Assembly (NCBI GenBank): GCA_011523845.1
Contig: WTFV01000193.1
Coordinates: forward strand, 1-32,292
Direction of reading: 5' to 3'
DNA: 32,292 bases
From: Acidobacteriota bacterium
GTDB lineage: Bacteria; Acidobacteriota; Vicinamibacteria; Vicinamibacterales; UBA8438
Below, piece by piece: positions 8,553 to 16,616 of this stretch; position 1 is the stretch's first letter, and every line of letters starts with the position of its first letter. A program made the translations under genes and the position numbers. The notes below the pieces were generated by a model. That model was not told where the DNA came from. It ran no database searches and saw only the letters and a list, made by a program, of their open reading frames with translations.

Positions 8553-8957
8553 ATGCGGTACGTGGCATTCCTTCACGACGACGACGAGCCCGGATTCGGC
8601 GTCAGCTTTCCCGACTTCCCCGGCTGCGTCTCTGCCGGCGACACCGTCGACCACGCGCTCCGCCGCGGGGCCGAGGCGCTCTCGTTTCACGTCGAAGGCA
8701 TGCTGGCCGACGGAGAACCCGTTCCCGAGCCGCGCTCCCTCCACGACATCAACGCCGACGAGAGTCTGGCCGACTGGCGGGACGGAGCGACCATCGCGTT
8801 CGTCCCGCTCATTCTCGACAAGGGTTCACCGCGCCGCATCAACGTCTCTCTGGACTTCGGCCTGCTGCGCGCCATCGACGAAGAGGCGAAGCGGCGCGGC
8901 ATGACCCGCTCGGCATTCCTCTCCAGCGCCGCCCGCAACGAGATCGAGGGACGCTGA
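8553..8957 (+). CDS. hicB: HicB-like antitoxin, no HicA partner seen
   Basis: HicB antitoxins neutralise the HicA mRNA interferase and repress their own operon. This 134-residue protein has the HicB N-terminal fold (MRYVAFLHDDDEPGFGVSFPDFPGCVSAGDT, the typical beta-strand start and the DFPGC turn) and a C-terminal ribbon-helix-helix DNA-binding segment (RRINVSLDFGLLRAIDEEAK, then RRGMTRSAFLSSAAR). The usual 60-80-residue HicA is absent: only 65 bases separate it from the CARF gene, and the 125 bases downstream hold a helicase remnant on the other strand. It may be a solitary regulator, a remnant of a pair, or partner of a toxin elsewhere. It is in the same direction as the Cmr operon and could be read with it. 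Confidence 0.85.
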   Translation: MRYVAFLHDDDEPGFGVSFPDFPGCVSAGDTVDHALRRGAEALSFHVEGMLADGEPVPEPRSLHDINADESLADWRDGATIAFVPLILDKGSPRRINVSLDFGLLRAIDEEAKRRGMTRSAFLSSAARNEIEGR

Positions 8958-8978
8958 CGTTCCCGCGACCGGCGCCGT

Positions 8979-9053
8979 GGCCTCGGCCGGCGTGAGGACG
9001 CTGTCGCGCAGGCGCTCGAGAACCCACGCCGGGAGATCAGGGTCCGGCGTCAT
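8979..9053 (-). pseudogene. Fragment of a second UvrD-like helicase gene
   Basis: On the minus strand this stretch encodes DLPAWVLERLRDSVLTPAEA, nearly the same as PSWVPEHLRDSVLTPAEA in the intact helicase gene of this window (plus-strand bases about 12249-12311). The DNA matches at about 55 of 61 positions by eye. The match covers the segment leading into helicase motif V and then stops on both sides. It lies between the hicB stop and the ImmA-like gene. I infer that a paralogous helicase gene once stood here and was removed by deletion or recombination. It is too short to be functional. Confidence 0.7.
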
Positions 9054-9082
9054 TCGGCCGCGGCGACGCCGCGCTCCCGACA

Positions 9083-10390
9083 CTACCGGATCTCCGCAAT
9101 CCCATGGTTCTGAACCTGATGGGCGATGAGCATGGACGAGACCCCGAACTCGGCGGCCAGTTCGTCGACGGCGTCTTCATTCAGTGTCGAGCACGACACC
9201 CTGGCCCGCAGGGCTGCGGACGGGGCGAGGAACTCGGCCGCGAACGCACGGCTCCACTGTTGTCTGTCGGAGCGCGCTTGCGTCAGCAACGCATCCGTGT
9301 TCGGCGCTGCCAACACTTCAGCCAGTCCGCGACAGAACTGGAACCGTCTGGCGCTCTCGTGCCCGCTTCGAACCGCGAAGGCCGGACGACCGTTCTCGTC
9401 CTGCGTTACCACGCCGTTCACGAGATCGGCGACGCCGAAGTCCGTGGCCCGCATCACCCCTGCCAGCGCTTGCGGCTCTTCGCCGAGGGCTGTCGCCAGA
9501 TCCGCTGTGGCGGGCAGCGGGGTACCGCTCAGATCCAATTCCTGACGCGCATGCCGCGCCAGGGCGTAACCGGAGGCCCAAGGTCTGTCTACCTGCCGCT
9601 CTGCTCCCGTGCCGGCCACCAGCGGACCGATGGAACGAAGACGCTCCAGAGAGATACCATTGGATCTTCCCGCCTCCAGGACTGCCGCTATGGACGCCAC
9701 CTGGGCATCGAGACGTTCTGCATCGAGCACCGCAATGGCTTCGCCGAACCAGTCCCTGTCCAGAGCTTCCTCGAGTCGCATGACCGAAGCGCGGGCCTCA
9801 TCGTCCAGCGCGTAGGGATCCAATCCCAACCCCGCAGCGGCCTTGCAGAACACGGCTTCGTCATGATCAGCCGCCTGCACTCCTGCCCATTCCTCCTGGA
9901 GAAACGTCTCCTCGATGCCAAGGGCCAGCAGCCGCCGGACGACACGATCCACGAGATCCCGACAGCATTCTCGAAACTCGTCCAGGTCGATCCAGGCCTC
10001 CCCTTCGTCGAGGAACTCGATTCGGGACCAGTGCCGTCGCTCCCCTTTCCACACGAGACGCACTCGTTCACCGGACGGCGTCAACTGGAGATTCGGAAAC
10101 GCGTATCCTTCAGGGGCGGACACGAGCGAGTGCCTCCTTGTAAAGGCAACGTCCATGGCCTTGGCGGGATTCTCGACTTCGTGCAGCAGAAACCACCAGT
10201 TCGTTACGATGGACTCGGCAAGCGGATACAACGGCACGTAGACCCGCGAACGAACGGTGTCGGTCCGGTCGACGATGCGCGTGATCACCTCGTCGTTGAC
10301 TCGAATGCGCAACGACGCCCACGTCGCCGACAGTTCGGGTCCGCTGATGGCCTCCGCGTGCACCCACTCAGTTTCGATCCGGATCGCCAT
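9083..10390 (-). CDS. ImmA/IrrE-like protein lacking the HExxH motif
   Basis: A 435-residue protein. The last 90 residues look like the end of ImmA/IrrE metallopeptidases: AFAAEFLAPSAALRARV followed by VDELAAEFGVSSMLIAHQVQNHGIA, the helix and winged-helix-like tail of that family. Where those enzymes have a helix of the form RRFTLAHELGH, this protein has RRFQFCRGLAEVL near residues 347-359. Both zinc-binding histidines and the catalytic glutamate are therefore missing and protease activity is not expected. The first 300 residues match nothing I recognise; they include a tryptophan-rich segment (ESIVTNWWFLLHE) and many acidic residues. The start is the ATG overlapping the end of the small gene upstream by 23 bases, so the two are probably made together. 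A signalling or scaffold role beside the helicase is possible but unproven. Confidence 0.7.
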   Translation of the reverse strand: MAIRIETEWVHAEAISGPELSATWASLRIRVNDEVITRIVDRTDTVRSRVYVPLYPLAESIVTNWWFLLHEVENPAKAMDVAFTRRHSLVSAPEGYAFPNLQLTPSGERVRLVWKGERRHWSRIEFLDEGEAWIDLDEFRECCRDLVDRVVRRLLALGIEETFLQEEWAGVQAADHDEAVFCKAAAGLGLDPYALDDEARASVMRLEEALDRDWFGEAIAVLDAERLDAQVASIAAVLEAGRSNGISLERLRSIGPLVAGTGAERQVDRPWASGYALARHARQELDLSGTPLPATADLATALGEEPQALAGVMRATDFGVADLVNGVVTQDENGRPAFAVRSGHESARRFQFCRGLAEVLAAPNTDALLTQARSDRQQWSRAFAAEFLAPSAALRARVSCSTLNEDAVDELAAEFGVSSMLIAHQVQNHGIAEIR

Positions 10391-10709
10391 AGCGCTCCTC
10401 GATGCCGCGGGGCCACTCGTCCCGATGGAGCGGAAATCCCTTGTACTCTCCAGTCTCCCGGTTCACCAATCGCCCTTCGAAAACCGTTTCTCGGTGCTTG
10501 TACCACACGTAACGGGGAAATGCTCCCTCCCACGGGGCTCCGACTGCTCCAGCACGAATCGCGCTGCGAAGCCACTCGTCGACCCGCTGCTGCTCTCGAG
10601 CCAGGTCACGAGGACAGCACGACGCATCGGCGCGCAGCCGGGGCGCACCGGCGAAGCTGGGAACGTCCTTGTGTTCCTGACTGCCGACGTAACGGGCACG
10701 GCCCGCCAA
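10368..10709 (-). CDS. Small conserved-looking protein paired with the ImmA-like gene
   Basis: A 113-residue frame on the minus strand, read just before the ImmA-like gene and overlapping it by 23 bases. It is rich in aromatic and charged residues: VDEWLRSAIRAGAVGAPWEGAFPRYVWYK, then ETVFEGRLVNRETGEYKGFPL. I have an impression that short proteins of this kind accompany ImmA-like genes elsewhere, but I cannot name a family or function. The only in-frame start nearby is TTG at 10709. The frame stays open upstream, and the preceding codons (IDAARLDSLAGRARYVGSQE) read like protein, so the real start may be farther upstream or hidden by a sequence error. No membrane segment or known catalytic motif is visible. 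Confidence 0.6.
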   Translation of the reverse strand: MAGRARYVGSQEHKDVPSFAGAPRLRADASCCPRDLAREQQRVDEWLRSAIRAGAVGAPWEGAFPRYVWYKHRETVFEGRLVNRETGEYKGFPLHRDEWPRGIEERYGDPDRN

Positions 10710-10873
10710 GCTGTCGAGGCGGGCTGCGTCGATGGGTGCGTGAATCTCGCGCGGGCGCGGTCGGTAGCGTCGGGGGGCCGCATCGTCTGTGCGCCGTCGA
10801 CGCGGCGCGAGGCACGGATGATACCTCCCGGACGACGGCTGCCGGCAACCGGGGGAGCCCTACCCCCAAGCCG

Positions 10874-13867
10874 TCACTCGCTGTTCCCGCTGCGCTTGCG
10901 CGGCGGCCGCTTCTGGACCGTGTCGAGCAGCCTCTCGAGGCGATCGCGCTCGCCGTTCCGCAGGCGCCGGTTCTGCTGCGCGGGCCGGCGTTCGACCAGG
11001 CGCTGCAGCTCGAGGAGCCAGTCCAGGTCCGCGCGGATGTCGCCCTGGGCCAGCTCGACCGCGCGCTCCCAGTCGCCGGCGTTCCGCCAGACGCGCAGCA
11101 CTTCCTTGTGGGCGCCGGCGCGCTCGTAGGCGGCGGCGGCCTCCTCGGGCCGCTCCTGCGCCTCGCGCAGCCGGCCGAGTCGCAGCGGGTCCGGGGTGAT
11201 CGTCTCCAGCAGCGCTTCGGCCTTCCCGAGCCGCTTCCTGCGCGCGGGTCCCTTCTCGCCCGCAGCCGCCTTCAGCAGCGTGTCGAAGGCCTTGCCGCGC
11301 AGCAGGCGAACCCTCGCCGGCGCATCTCCCGTGTAGCCGGTCAGGCGCAGCCAGGCCTCGACCTGGGTCTCGGCGAACCACGCGGCGTACTCCGGGTCGG
11401 CCGCCGCCGCGTTCAGTCCCTCGCGCAGGGCCTGCGCCGCGGGCAGCAGCGCCGGTCGCAGCCAATCGCCCCCGGGTTGCTGCAGCACATCGAGCGTGTG
11501 CGCCCGCTCCAGCAGGGCCAACGGGGGCGCGGATCGGTCGTCCGACCAGGCCGCCAGTTCCAGGAGCGTCTGCTCCTCCTGGTGGCCCCGCAGGAAGGCG
11601 CGGTGCCGCTCGGCGGCGGACCGTTCACTCGTGTCCGGCCGCTCGCCCGGCCCGGTGCGGTGGACAGTGGATTCAGACGCCACCGGCGGGGACCCGTCCG
11701 CGGAGAAGATCGCTTCCCGAGCGGCCTGGAACACCTCGCGGCGCTGCACCCCGTCGGGCGGACCGTCGACGAGCAGCCGCGCCGCCGTGGCGAGCAGCGT
11801 CGTGCGCGCATCCAGGCGCACGGCGCGGTCCGACACGCCGTTCGGCAGCTCGGGGTCGCCCAGGAGTCGGAACGCCTGGCGGGCGCGCTGCCAGGCCCGG
11901 CCCGGCGCCGAGTCGATCAGCAGCCGGGCGTCGTTGGTCCGCGCCTGCACGCGCTCCTCGGGGGATGCGTCGGCCTGCGCGAAGTGGTCGAGCAGATCTT
12001 CCGGAGTGTAGGGCGCCGCGTCCCCCAGCAGCGCCAGGCTGAGCGCCTGTTCCTCGTCCGTCGCCTCGACGTCGATGCACGCGAGGGTTTCCGTCGCCCG
12101 GCTCAGCGTCACCCGGAGATGATCAATCGCGGTCCGGCGGGCCTGCTGGTCGAGCTCGGCATCGACCAGAAACTCCTGCTCCTCGCTGCGCAGGTGCGAC
12201 AGCAGGCGGCCCGGGTCGAGAAGACATACCGACTGGTATTCCAGTCCCTTGGCCTCGGCGGGCGTGAGCACGCTGTCGCGCAGGTGCTCGGGAACCCACG
12301 ACGGGGGATCGTTCCGTGCCGTGAGGACCACGACTTCGTCCGCCTCGTCGAGGCGCTCCAGCAGTTCGACCGCCTCGGACCGGCCGGGGACGGGCACGTG
12401 GACCAGATGCGCATCGACGTGCTGGCCTCCGTCCTGGCGCCGCTGCTTCGTGGGGCGAACCCGCTTCTCGAGGTCGACGTACCGCTCCGAGGCGCGCTCG
12501 ACGACCTCGGCGATGCGGCTGGGGCAGCGCAGGTGCTCATCGAGCTGAAACCTGGCCGGCGCGCCCACCCATCGGGCCAGCAGGTCGTTCAGCGGCCCCC
12601 AGTCGAACCCGGTCGGCCGGACCGTCTGCCCTGCGTCGCCGGCCATCAACAGCCAGGGCGGCCGGCCGCGCCGGTGTCCGATCGCCCGGCACAGCTCCAC
12701 CACGACCGCGGTTTCGAGCAGCGTGAGGTCCTGGAGCTCGTCGACGACGATGCGGTCGAAGTCGTCGAAGCCCTCCGGGAGCTCGTCGTCACGCAGCCTG
12801 CCGATGGCGGTCGTAGCGGCGACGAGTTCGGGAAAGACCGCCCGCACGCCGTCCGCCGGCAGGAAGCGAGCGACCTTGAGCAGCGCCCTGGCCGCCTTGG
12901 GGCCGACGCCGTCGTGGTCCCCGCGCAGATCGCGGTACGCATCGTCGCCGAGGCGCGCGACGCCGCGCTCGACGGCGCACCCGGTCTCGCCGGGTATCGC
13001 CCGCCCGAAGAGGATGGCGCGCAGCTCGGCGTGCAGCGCATCGCGCCGGTTCTTCCATGGTCCGGCCATATCGCGGCCGAGCCGGGTGACGGCGCCGTCG
13101 AACCTGCTGCGGCTGGCGGCCAGGGCCTGCCGGGGGACGTCGGTCCCGCAGACCTCGCCGACGAACATCGCGAAGTCGCGGGCGACGACCTCGACGTCGG
13201 CGGGCGCGAACGACGCGAAGCGTTCCTCGGCATGGCGCGTCAGGGCGCTCGACCACGTGAGGTACAGGATGCGCTGCCCGCTCCTGGCCTCGACCGCCTT
13301 CCAGAGCACGGTCGTCTTGCCCGAGCCCGGCCGGCCGAGCATGAGGCGGACCGGCCGCTCGTCCTCCACGAACCGGATCTGCGCATCCGTCCAGGGCCGC
13401 CCGGCGATGTCGTCGTTCAGATCGTCGGGCGCGGACAGCGGCAGGTAGTCGTCGAGGCTGCCGGCTTCGAGCGGGGCGTGGTCGTCGTGATGGCGGGCGG
13501 CCCGCACGAGGACGGCGTCTGCGGGAAGGGCCAACCCGTCGGCTACCCGGCTGCCGCACGGCGTCCACCACAGGTAGTACTGCATGCCGTTGGCGCCACC
13601 GAGCGGCGATCGACGCCAGCCGCGGTTCCCGTCCCGGCAACCCTTCACGACGGTGGTCCGCCCGTGCGCCGCCAGGTGCTGGAGCACGATTCCCAGCCGG
13701 TTGTAGAGGTTGGCCCACACCCGCAGGTGGTCCGATACGTCCGGGTGCAGCCAGATGCCGTGACGCAGGCCGCGGAACCGCAGGTCGTGCGGAAGCGCCA
13801 GGCGATCGGGCCCGAACGGCAGCAGGGTCCGGGGCGGACCGGTCCGGCGAGCACCGGGGTCTTGCAT
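10874..13867 (-). CDS. UvrD/Rep-like superfamily 1 helicase with unusual N-terminus
   Basis: A 997-residue superfamily 1 helicase. Motif I is GRPGSGKTT at 178-186, motif II is VDELQD at 375-380, motif III is LLMAGDAGQTVRPTGFDW at 406-423. Later come LDEHLRCPSRIAEVV (motif IV region), AKGLEYQSVCLLD (motif V) and HLRVTLSRATETLA (motif VI). The arrangement recalls UvrD-like proteins with long helical repeat tails; the last 350 residues are alanine- and arginine-rich helices that look TPR-like. Residues 1-150 form an extra domain I do not recognise, with conserved-looking GCRDGNRGWRRSPLGGANG and LVRAARHHDDH. It resembles small RelE-type folds only loosely. The gene reads toward the small protein and the ImmA-like gene with a 164-base gap, so the three may form one cassette. 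Start ATG 13867 has no clear ribosome site. Confidence 0.85.
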   Translation of the reverse strand: MQDPGARRTGPPRTLLPFGPDRLALPHDLRFRGLRHGIWLHPDVSDHLRVWANLYNRLGIVLQHLAAHGRTTVVKGCRDGNRGWRRSPLGGANGMQYYLWWTPCGSRVADGLALPADAVLVRAARHHDDHAPLEAGSLDDYLPLSAPDDLNDDIAGRPWTDAQIRFVEDERPVRLMLGRPGSGKTTVLWKAVEARSGQRILYLTWSSALTRHAEERFASFAPADVEVVARDFAMFVGEVCGTDVPRQALAASRSRFDGAVTRLGRDMAGPWKNRRDALHAELRAILFGRAIPGETGCAVERGVARLGDDAYRDLRGDHDGVGPKAARALLKVARFLPADGVRAVFPELVAATTAIGRLRDDELPEGFDDFDRIVVDELQDLTLLETAVVVELCRAIGHRRGRPPWLLMAGDAGQTVRPTGFDWGPLNDLLARWVGAPARFQLDEHLRCPSRIAEVVERASERYVDLEKRVRPTKQRRQDGGQHVDAHLVHVPVPGRSEAVELLERLDEADEVVVLTARNDPPSWVPEHLRDSVLTPAEAKGLEYQSVCLLDPGRLLSHLRSEEQEFLVDAELDQQARRTAIDHLRVTLSRATETLACIDVEATDEEQALSLALLGDAAPYTPEDLLDHFAQADASPEERVQARTNDARLLIDSAPGRAWQRARQAFRLLGDPELPNGVSDRAVRLDARTTLLATAARLLVDGPPDGVQRREVFQAAREAIFSADGSPPVASESTVHRTGPGERPDTSERSAAERHRAFLRGHQEEQTLLELAAWSDDRSAPPLALLERAHTLDVLQQPGGDWLRPALLPAAQALREGLNAAAADPEYAAWFAETQVEAWLRLTGYTGDAPARVRLLRGKAFDTLLKAAAGEKGPARRKRLGKAEALLETITPDPLRLGRLREAQERPEEAAAAYERAGAHKEVLRVWRNAGDWERAVELAQGDIRADLDWLLELQRLVERRPAQQNRRLRNGERDRLERLLDTVQKRPPRKRSGNSE

Positions 13868-14038
13868 GTCGTAATGCTAGCGCGCCCATGGCCACTGTGG
13901 TCCGACCAGCTTCTCCGGCGGCGAGATCATCCCGGCATGCTCCCGCCAGCTCGTGTCAGCCGGAGGTGATGAAGTCGACATCGATACCGAAGCCGCGGTC
14001 ACTACCCGTCCGCGCCTGAAGTAGAGTAGGCTGCCGGC

Positions 14039-14746
14039 ATGGCCGCCGCGACGGCGATCTTCAATCAGCACTCGGACCTGCGCGTCGAACACGGCGCACT
14101 GATCTTCCCCATGCCCGTGGAATGCTACGACCGGCTGATGGACAGCGAGAGCCTGCCGCGCGGTTCCTCGTACAACGGTCCCCGGCGCACGCTGGAGGTG
14201 GACGCCGTGCCCAACGGTCGGTACCACGACCCGAGAGCCTTCGCCGTGGCCGAGCTCCTGACGGAGTTGCGCCGCACATCCCGTGTGCCGGCCCACGTCG
14301 GTGCAACCGCACCGGTCGAAGGCAGCGAAGACGACCGGCGTCATCCGAACGCGCAGCTCTTCGTGTCCCCGGCGAAGCTCAAGGCGCTCGAGACGGCCGT
14401 CCGCCCTGCGCCGGTTCCCGATGTGGTCGTGGAAATCGACACCACGCCGCTGAGCCGGGAACGGTTCGAAGCCCGCCTGGCAGCCTACCGGCGGCTCGGT
14501 GTTCCGGAGCTATGGGTCTGGAGCCGTACCGGAGGCTCGGAAGCCCGACCGCAAGGCGCCGCGACCATCTTCGTCGCCGGACCGGACGGGTGGCGCGGAA
14601 CCGAGGAGTCGGCCGCGGCGCCCGGTCTCCGACCGGGGGACCTGGAGGCGCTGCTCCAGGAACCGAACGACATCGCCCGCACTCGACGCGCCGAGGAACT
14701 GGCCGCCCGTCTCGCACCGGCCTTCGCTCTTCGGTACGGCCCCTGA
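14039..14746 (+). CDS. Uma2-family (DUF820) putative PD-(D/E)XK nuclease
   Basis: A 235-residue protein whose middle has the Uma2 signature PDVVVEIDTTPLSRERFEAR followed by LAAYRRLGVPELWVWS. In this restriction-endonuclease-like family the acidic residue of PDVVVEI and a following strand form the active site. The family is widespread in defence islands and in cyanobacteria, and most members have no known role. The N-terminal half (VEHGALIFPMPVECYDRLMD, then SLPRGSSYNGPRRTLEVDAV) is typical in length but not diagnostic. It stands alone between divergent minus-strand genes: the helicase starts 171 bases upstream on the other strand. The tail ends in a charged helix (RTRRAEELAARLAPAF). Activity cannot be judged, because the family's second acidic or lysine residue is not clearly placed. 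Confidence 0.7.
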   Translation: MAAATAIFNQHSDLRVEHGALIFPMPVECYDRLMDSESLPRGSSYNGPRRTLEVDAVPNGRYHDPRAFAVAELLTELRRTSRVPAHVGATAPVEGSEDDRRHPNAQLFVSPAKLKALETAVRPAPVPDVVVEIDTTPLSRERFEARLAAYRRLGVPELWVWSRTGGSEARPQGAATIFVAGPDGWRGTEESAAAPGLRPGDLEALLQEPNDIARTRRAEELAARLAPAFALRYGP

Positions 14747-14787
14747 CCAATGGTCCGCGTACCGGTCCCACTGGTCGTCGTCCGCCA

Positions 14788-14808
14788 CGTGTCGAGCAGC
14801 AGGTTCAT
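14788..14808 (-). pseudogene. vapC remnant: first seven codons of a PIN-domain toxin
   Basis: The minus strand reads MNLLLDT from an ATG that overlaps the phd stop in the usual TA fashion (GGATGA). MNLLLDT is the standard first strand of VapC-type PIN toxins, including the first catalytic Asp. After the seventh codon the frame runs into unrelated sequence (WRTTTSGTGT) antisense to the space after the Uma2 gene. The rest of the toxin, about 120 residues, is gone. Together with the damaged antitoxin upstream this marks a dead TA module. Confidence 0.65.
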
Positions 14809-15043
14809 CCGTCGCCTTCCCATGCAGCCAACTCGGCCCCGGTCAGCGGTTCGAACACCGAGTCCGGCACGTTCGCCGTCACGATCTCGATAACGTCCGA
14901 GTACGCGCTCCGGCGGCGGCTCCAACGGCACCAGGCGAGCGCAAGGTTTGCCCGCCTTCGCAATCACGATTTCCTCGCCGGCGTGCACGCGTTCGAGAAG
15001 CCGAGAGCTGGGTCTTGGCTTCGTGCACGTTCACCATGGTCAT
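14805..15043 (-). pseudogene. phd/yefM antitoxin pseudogene with two frameshifts
   Basis: Read in three pieces, the minus strand gives a complete Phd-type antitoxin. MVNVHEAKTQLS is the standard start. After a shift near 15000-15006 comes LLERVHAGEEIVIAKAGKPC, continuing ARLVPLEPPPERVLG. After a second shift near 14897 come VPDSVFEPLTGAELAAWEGDG and a stop at 14805. Phd antitoxins bind the operator of their operon and cover the toxin. The first break needs one extra or two missing bases after the codon for Ser12 of the start at 15037. An ATG two codons further upstream at 15043 is equally possible. The stop overlaps the start of the vapC remnant. Two independent breaks plus loss of the toxin make true decay more likely than sequencing error. 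Confidence 0.75.
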
Positions 15044-15077
15044 GACGAACCCAAAATAGTCCTCGAAAAGGACTTGG

Positions 15078-16601
15078 TCAACCAACCCCTCCCACCAACC
15101 CCGCCAGAAAGTCCGCGAACAGGCCGATGTCGTGCCGGACGCTCGCGGCTTCCAGCGCCGCCATGTACGCATCCCGGCGCTCGACCGGAATGACCGTCCA
15201 GGGATAGCCGGCGGCCGTCAGCATCAGGTTCATCAGGAACCGGCCGATGCGGCCGTTGCCGTCCGGGTAGGGGTGGACGTAGACGAACAGGAAGTGCCCG
15301 AGCACGACGCGCACCGCCGGGTCCGGCTCGTCCCGCAGCAGTTCGAACAGCGCCGGCATTGCGTCGCGGACGGCGCGCGGGCTCGGCGGCACGTGCATCG
15401 AGCGCTGGATGAAGACAGGTGCGTCGCGGTAACCGGCGAGGTCGGCCGGGCGGACGAGGCCGGCGGCGACGCTCGGCGCGAACAGCTCCCGGTACCAGGT
15501 CCGATGGTCTGCTTCCGCGACTGCGCCGGGAGGCTCGCCCGCGACCGCACGGCGGACGCTGTTGCGCACCGCCTGGTAGGCCTGCCAGTAGCCGCGGGCG
15601 GCGAGCGCGTCGCGGTGCGCCCGGTCGGCCGGCTGGCGCTCCGGGTTCCAGTCGCCGCTCCGCACGCGGGCGATCAGCGTCGGACTGACGTGATAGCCCT
15701 CGATGGAGAGCGAGTGATACGCATCGGTGACGTAGACGTCCTCGATCCGGGCGAGCACGACCTCGACCTCGGCGGGGCGGCCGGGCGGGCGGGGAAAACG
15801 ATCGAGGATGCGGCCTCGCATGGCGTCCCGGATCAGGTGCAGCCGCCGAACCACGGGAGCCACATCGCGCCGGATCGGTCGCGCGGAGGGCGCCGTCGCG
15901 AAGGGATTGGATTCCCGGACACCGAAATCGGCCGCCCGCATCGTCTCGACGATCTCGTTCGCGATCCCGTCCCGACCGATGTCGCGGAAGGCGGCGGCCA
16001 GACGGCCCGCGACCGTACCGTGACCGCCGGCGAGAAGGCGGGACAACAGGTCCGACGCATCGCCGACGAGGGCGAGCACCGCCCGCGCATCGACCGGACA
16101 GCGGTGGAAGAACCGGGCCGGGCAGGCGATCAGCGCGGCGGCCGGACTGAACGCGCGCATCCCGTCCACCTCGACGACGTCCCCGGCTGCGGGCATCGCG
16201 GCGCGCACTTCCAGCAGGGACGTTCCGTGGAGCAAGGGAGTGATGCGGTTGCGTCCTCGCGGCGCCCGGACGAGAAGCTGCGCCGGCACCGTTCGATTGC
16301 CCGCGTGCAGCAGGAGGGACTGCTCCGGCGACAGGCACCAGGCCGCGCCGAAGCGGGCGCGCAGGTAACCGGCGCAGAAGCGCCAGAACGACGCGTACCA
16401 CGCCGTGCTGTCTCCCGCGCGCCGGTCCGGCGAGCCGGCGACGTACCAGCCCTTCATGACCGGCAGCAGGAACCCGTGCCGGACGAGCCGCTCGCGGTGC
16501 GACCGCGGGAGATCCCGGGCGCGCACGGCGACGACGCCGCGTTCCTGAAGAGACCGCAGGGCATCCAGGGAACCGGCCAGCTTCTCCGACGGCGGGGTCA
16601 T
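15078..16601 (-). CDS. AbiEi-like / Fic fusion protein (putative AMP-transferase)
   Basis: A 507-residue protein. Fic domains transfer AMP, or sometimes another nucleotide part, onto target proteins. The Fic motif is H443-PYPDGNGR-451, and it keeps the catalytic His and the phosphate-binding Gly, Asn and Arg. Upstream, SLSIEG at 297-302 fits the inhibitory pattern (S/T)xxxE(G/N), with Glu301 expected to block the ATP site, as in class II Fic proteins. Residues 1-240 look like an AbiEi-type transcriptional regulator: a short winged-helix start (LDALRSLQERGVVAVRARDL), then LVRHGFLLPVMKGWYVAGSP and a middle of the kind usually followed by AbiEii. Here the regulator is fused directly to Fic, so one chain may repress its own promoter and carry the catalytic domain. 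The start ATG lies 15 bases from a pair of direct repeats. No separate antitoxin is needed in such a layout. Confidence 0.85.
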   Translation of the reverse strand: MTPPSEKLAGSLDALRSLQERGVVAVRARDLPRSHRERLVRHGFLLPVMKGWYVAGSPDRRAGDSTAWYASFWRFCAGYLRARFGAAWCLSPEQSLLLHAGNRTVPAQLLVRAPRGRNRITPLLHGTSLLEVRAAMPAAGDVVEVDGMRAFSPAAALIACPARFFHRCPVDARAVLALVGDASDLLSRLLAGGHGTVAGRLAAAFRDIGRDGIANEIVETMRAADFGVRESNPFATAPSARPIRRDVAPVVRRLHLIRDAMRGRILDRFPRPPGRPAEVEVVLARIEDVYVTDAYHSLSIEGYHVSPTLIARVRSGDWNPERQPADRAHRDALAARGYWQAYQAVRNSVRRAVAGEPPGAVAEADHRTWYRELFAPSVAAGLVRPADLAGYRDAPVFIQRSMHVPPSPRAVRDAMPALFELLRDEPDPAVRVVLGHFLFVYVHPYPDGNGRIGRFLMNLMLTAAGYPWTVIPVERRDAYMAALEAASVRHDIGLFADFLAGLVGGVG

Positions 16602-16616
16602 CCCGACGCGCCCCCG

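Noticed and set aside
9058..9074. GC-rich inverted repeat considered as a terminator between the ImmA-like gene and the helicase shard
   Set aside because: The loop would be too small and no T-run follows on either strand.
9104..13969. A plus-strand open frame of about 1,600 codons antisense to the helicase and ImmA-like genes
   Set aside because: It is a by-product of high GC in the opposite coding strand: its translation is low-complexity, rich in Arg, Gly, Pro and Gln, with no domain motif, while the minus strand has clear helicase motifs.
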